Assembly (NCBI GenBank): GCA_914767715.1
Contig: OU612065.1
Span: 1,426,001-1,490,000 of the forward strand
From: Membranipora membranacea
Taxonomy: Eukaryota; Bryozoa; Gymnolaemata; Cheilostomatida; Membraniporidae
DNA length: 64,000 bases
Direction of reading: 5' to 3'
Shown piece by piece: positions 61,401 through 64,000 of this stretch. A program made the translations under genes and the position numbers. The notes beneath the pieces are model-generated. The model saw nothing but the letters and a program-made list of their open reading frames with translations, did no database searches and was not told where the DNA came from. How positions within the stretch are numbered: position 1 is the stretch's first letter; every line of letters begins with the position of its first letter.

Positions 61401-63729
61401 ATGTTTGTGCTAATAATTTTGATAGCTCACCCGATATAGAACTGGTCTGGGGATGGGATCCCATCACTCCTGAAGTCATTGTAATGTCCAGCAGGACCTA
61501 CTGCCACACTTATGCTGCTACTGCTAGTAGATTTGGAAGCCCTGGCTTTAGCTTTTGACTCCTCTGTTGCAGGGTATATTATCGGTTTCCCATGCCTGAA
61601 AAACCCAACAAATAATCAATATATATAGTTGAAAGGCATAACAGTACTTATTGTCTGTTGTTTGAGGTTAGATATCTAACAACTAATAGAAATGAAGTGA
61701 TAGCAGTACAACGCATTAATTCATGATATAAATACTGGATCTAAATAACATCTAGACACAAGTGACATTCTGATGGATATGGTGGAGAGATAATGTATAA
61801 AAGCTTACATGTTTTCATGTGTGAGTATATCTGACCAGTCTAACACACAGTCCAGGTATTCTTTGGGTAGATTTAAGTTGAAGAATCCTCTGTACATATC
61901 AGATAACATGTGATACCACACCCCTGTACTGTTACTCCTTATCAACTCTGTAATATTCTGTCTCACCTCAGCCTCAGTCTGTTTACGATTTGGGTCCTGC
62001 TTGTCTGAAGAAAAATAATAACGGTGAGATGAATAATTCATTCTATCCTAAAAGGACGAAACATCAGAATTTTTATCCTATAATTTCTATTTCTTTGATA
62101 AACAGAACATCCAATCGCATAGGCCAGAATTCTCAATCATGAATCATGTCTCATTACTGGGACAGTTCAGTGGTCAATTACAATGGCAAGGAGATTTCGA
62201 CATGAGTTCAAAATGTCCACCCTATCCATCAACAGATGATGATGTTTTTACCATCAGCATTATTCTTTTTCACCAAAGAATGACAAGGTGGGAGCTGTGT
62301 TCAGCAGTTATCTGCACAGAGTAGAAGAGGACAATTCTTTTACTTATGATTATATTAGCATTGCCAGATAAATATGCACAGTTTGCCAGGCTCATACTCC
62401 CAAAGAAAGTCATATGGGGTACAATTTCTAAATATTACATCGTTTCTATCTACCTACCTTTCAAATCAATCATATAATTAATAAATGAAAGAAAGTAAGA
62501 AAGAAAGTAAATTGGCAGCGCTTGCCACACGCTCGTGAGATACCCTATAATGTACATGTACTTACTTTTCACAGTGACCGATAGAGATGTAGGCTGGATT
62601 TGAGTTGGTGTGCTTAGTAAGGGCTTAGGACGAGTTGATAGTGGTCGGCTGGCAAAGTTTGTCCTGGGCCTTGCTGCTCCACCATGCCAAGCAGCTAAAT
62701 CTACATAACCAATGAAAACAGGCAGTTTATACACTATATCAGCATACTAAAACACACTGTGTTATGTTAGTTATGCATTAGAGCAGCTTTGAATTTTAAG
62801 ACTTGAAGGAGTTAAAAAAGCCATGCACGACTTATTGAAACTACCTGGTCTGTGGGAATTTGATATTCTACCACTGCACCTCTAGTAGAATCAAACGATG
62901 AATCGAGTTACAACACTGTCTACTGTATAATATAGATCTGACCGTTATCACAGCAGGAACGTTACCACTTGAACTGGTTCCGGGATCCGAAAAGTGATGA
63001 TTGAAGAAACAGACATACATTGTAAGCTTTTTGGGATACATGGTTGATACTGGAGAGGGTGGATAGCTCATCACTTGACAGGTGATATCTACTACAGCAC
63101 ACACTATAGACACTGCAGTACTTACCATTTGGTTTTGAAGAAGATGCTAAACACAAGGCAACACAACATTCATTACTAACTCACAAATGAAGCACATGAA
63201 ACACGGTCCTGAAATTTTCCCAAAATCCAGTTTTTAATGGAATTATTTTTCTTGATATGTTTTCAGGAATAGAAGGATATTAAACTTTGTTTGACCTATC
63301 TAGAGCAATATTTTCCAATGCTAAAATTATTTTCTCTATATTCACACACCAATCAAAGCATATCAATGTGCATCATAAACGTCACATTAGATAGTATCAA
63401 CATAGATGGATGGCTGTATACAGTTGTGTTGATAACAGAATATACTATAGATGCTCGAAGCTTGCACAGGTTGCTGGTATTGCATTCAACTGATCAATGA
63501 CAGCCACAGCTGTTCGGTCTGGTAAATAATAGGACACCACTACCGGTTTGCCTTTTCTACCTTAGTTTGCCCACGCTAGCACATCTAATTGGAATATAAT
63601 AACTCACCGGTACTGTAACGCTCTCCAGGCCACCAACTACCATTGTCATCCCATCTAGACCTAGCAGCTCCACCACCTCTATATGAGGGCCGTGAGGAAT
63701 TATATGATGGCGGCGGTCGCTGCTGATTG
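52419..63729 (-). CDS. LOTUS and four-Tudor-domain protein (TDRD7-like), 5' end beyond window
   Basis: Exons (minus strand): 63729-63608, 63146-63126, 62700-62566, 62004-61809, 61595-61431, 61178-61058, 60553-60443, 60187-59977, 59822-59559, 59317-59163, 59024-58866, 58467-58369, 58136-58032, 57617-57489, 57287-57156, 56890-56774, 56430-56326, 56182-55986, 55681-55554, 55361-55341, 55203-55001, 54234-54076, 53887-53771, 53629-53492, 52697-52419. They total 1196 codons plus stop, phase closed. Order: Arg/Gly/Pro-rich start, a LOTUS-like domain (AEVRQNITELIRSNSTGVWY, residues about 105-175), then extended Tudor domains near 216-395, 470-665, 666-845 and 967-1196. Tudor cores are YVDFGNYE, LIDFGSMA, YGDYGNTS and FADYGNYD, each paired with a W-(Y/N)-R strand. 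LOTUS/Tudor proteins scaffold piRNA germ granules by binding Vasa and dimethyl-arginine Piwi tails (family knowledge). The donor at 53492 is uncertain; 53512 is an alternative out of phase. Confidence 0.92.
56606..56771. repeat. 12-bp GATGTATATGTG intronic array
   Basis: About 14 units of GATGTATATGTG with ATGCG and TTTAT variants, directly abutting the donor (GTATAC) of Tudor exon 56890-56774. It lies within 3-15 bp of the splice site. Confidence 0.9.
60700..61030. repeat. 26-bp intronic minisatellite in the Tudor gene
   Basis: About 12 nearly identical copies of AGTATTAGTATGGATAGCCT plus GTGTAT. The array ends about 30 bp before the donor of exon 61178-61058 (in plus coordinates). Confidence 0.95.
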
Positions 63730-63779
63730 CTGTAATAAGGAAATGGATGAGCTGAAATGAATTGAATCTGTTCTATGCA

Positions 63780-64000
63780 CAGTTTTCCGAGCGCGAATTC
63801 GAGCCTATTTTCGGAGTTGTCCTCTTTCCATTCGAGTACTGTTTAACATGTGCAGCACACGAAAATAGTATTAAAATAGCTTTATCTGGAGAACTATCTA
63901 CTGTATATTGAAACGTTTTTAGATTCATCATCAGCCTCATTGGTTATGAATAGGGACAAGGCTTTTCAAACATGAGGGGTGTGAAAGCTGAGAAATCTTG
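63780..64000. mobile_element. Partial copy of the SLC25A32-intron foldback family
   Basis: CAGTTTTCCGAGCGCGAATT and TTTTCGGAGTTGTCCTCTTT, followed by CATTCGAGTACTGTTTAAC, resemble the left arm at 31551-31640 in the same order. It runs off the window end and lies in the next upstream intron of the Tudor gene. Confidence 0.6.

Overview
The window is nuclear DNA of an intron-rich invertebrate animal. The evidence is spliced genes with GT..AG introns, metazoan-specific families (a LOTUS/Tudor germ-granule protein, ASPSCR1/TUG, a C-type-lectin-like receptor), APE-type LINEs, foldback elements and many intronic minisatellites. The standard genetic code fits every model. Sequence alone does not fix the phylum; a marine invertebrate such as a sponge, cnidarian, lophotrochozoan or echinoderm relative is plausible.

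Layout: 54-1376 is a decayed L2/CR1-like LINE end. 1520-3291 (+) holds the 3' exons of a single-pass membrane protein with a duplicated tyrosine-motif tail. 6013-14087 (-) is a complete 17-exon ASPSCR1/TUG gene (607 aa). 19271-24688 (-) is a complete 13-exon V-ATPase subunit H gene (462 aa). 25211-28384 (-) is a nearly intact CR1-like LINE whose ORF starts with a short hydrophobic stretch and a 2A motif (GDVELNPGP), then a PHD finger, APE endonuclease and reverse transcriptase; it carries one nonsense codon and a 5-bp duplication. 29533-32406 (+) is a complete 7-exon SLC25A32-type mitochondrial carrier gene (318 aa). 35690-47544 (+) encodes a signal peptide, C-type-lectin-like domain, Thr-rich stalk, membrane segment and tyrosine/proline-rich tail (500 aa model). 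48433-51149 (-) is a 5-exon gene of unknown family (425 aa). 52419-63729 (-) is the 3' 1196 codons of a LOTUS plus four-Tudor protein whose 5' end lies beyond the window.

The genes look like independent housekeeping, membrane and germline loci; I see no operon-like logic and no clear novel multi-gene system. The most unusual content is the 2A-bearing LINE, several foldback (long inverted repeat) elements, families of short dispersed palindromes, and the tandem-repeat-filled introns. Exon models were built by hand from splice sites, reading phase and remembered family sequences. Phase closes exactly for the six main models, but no database search or transcript data were available.
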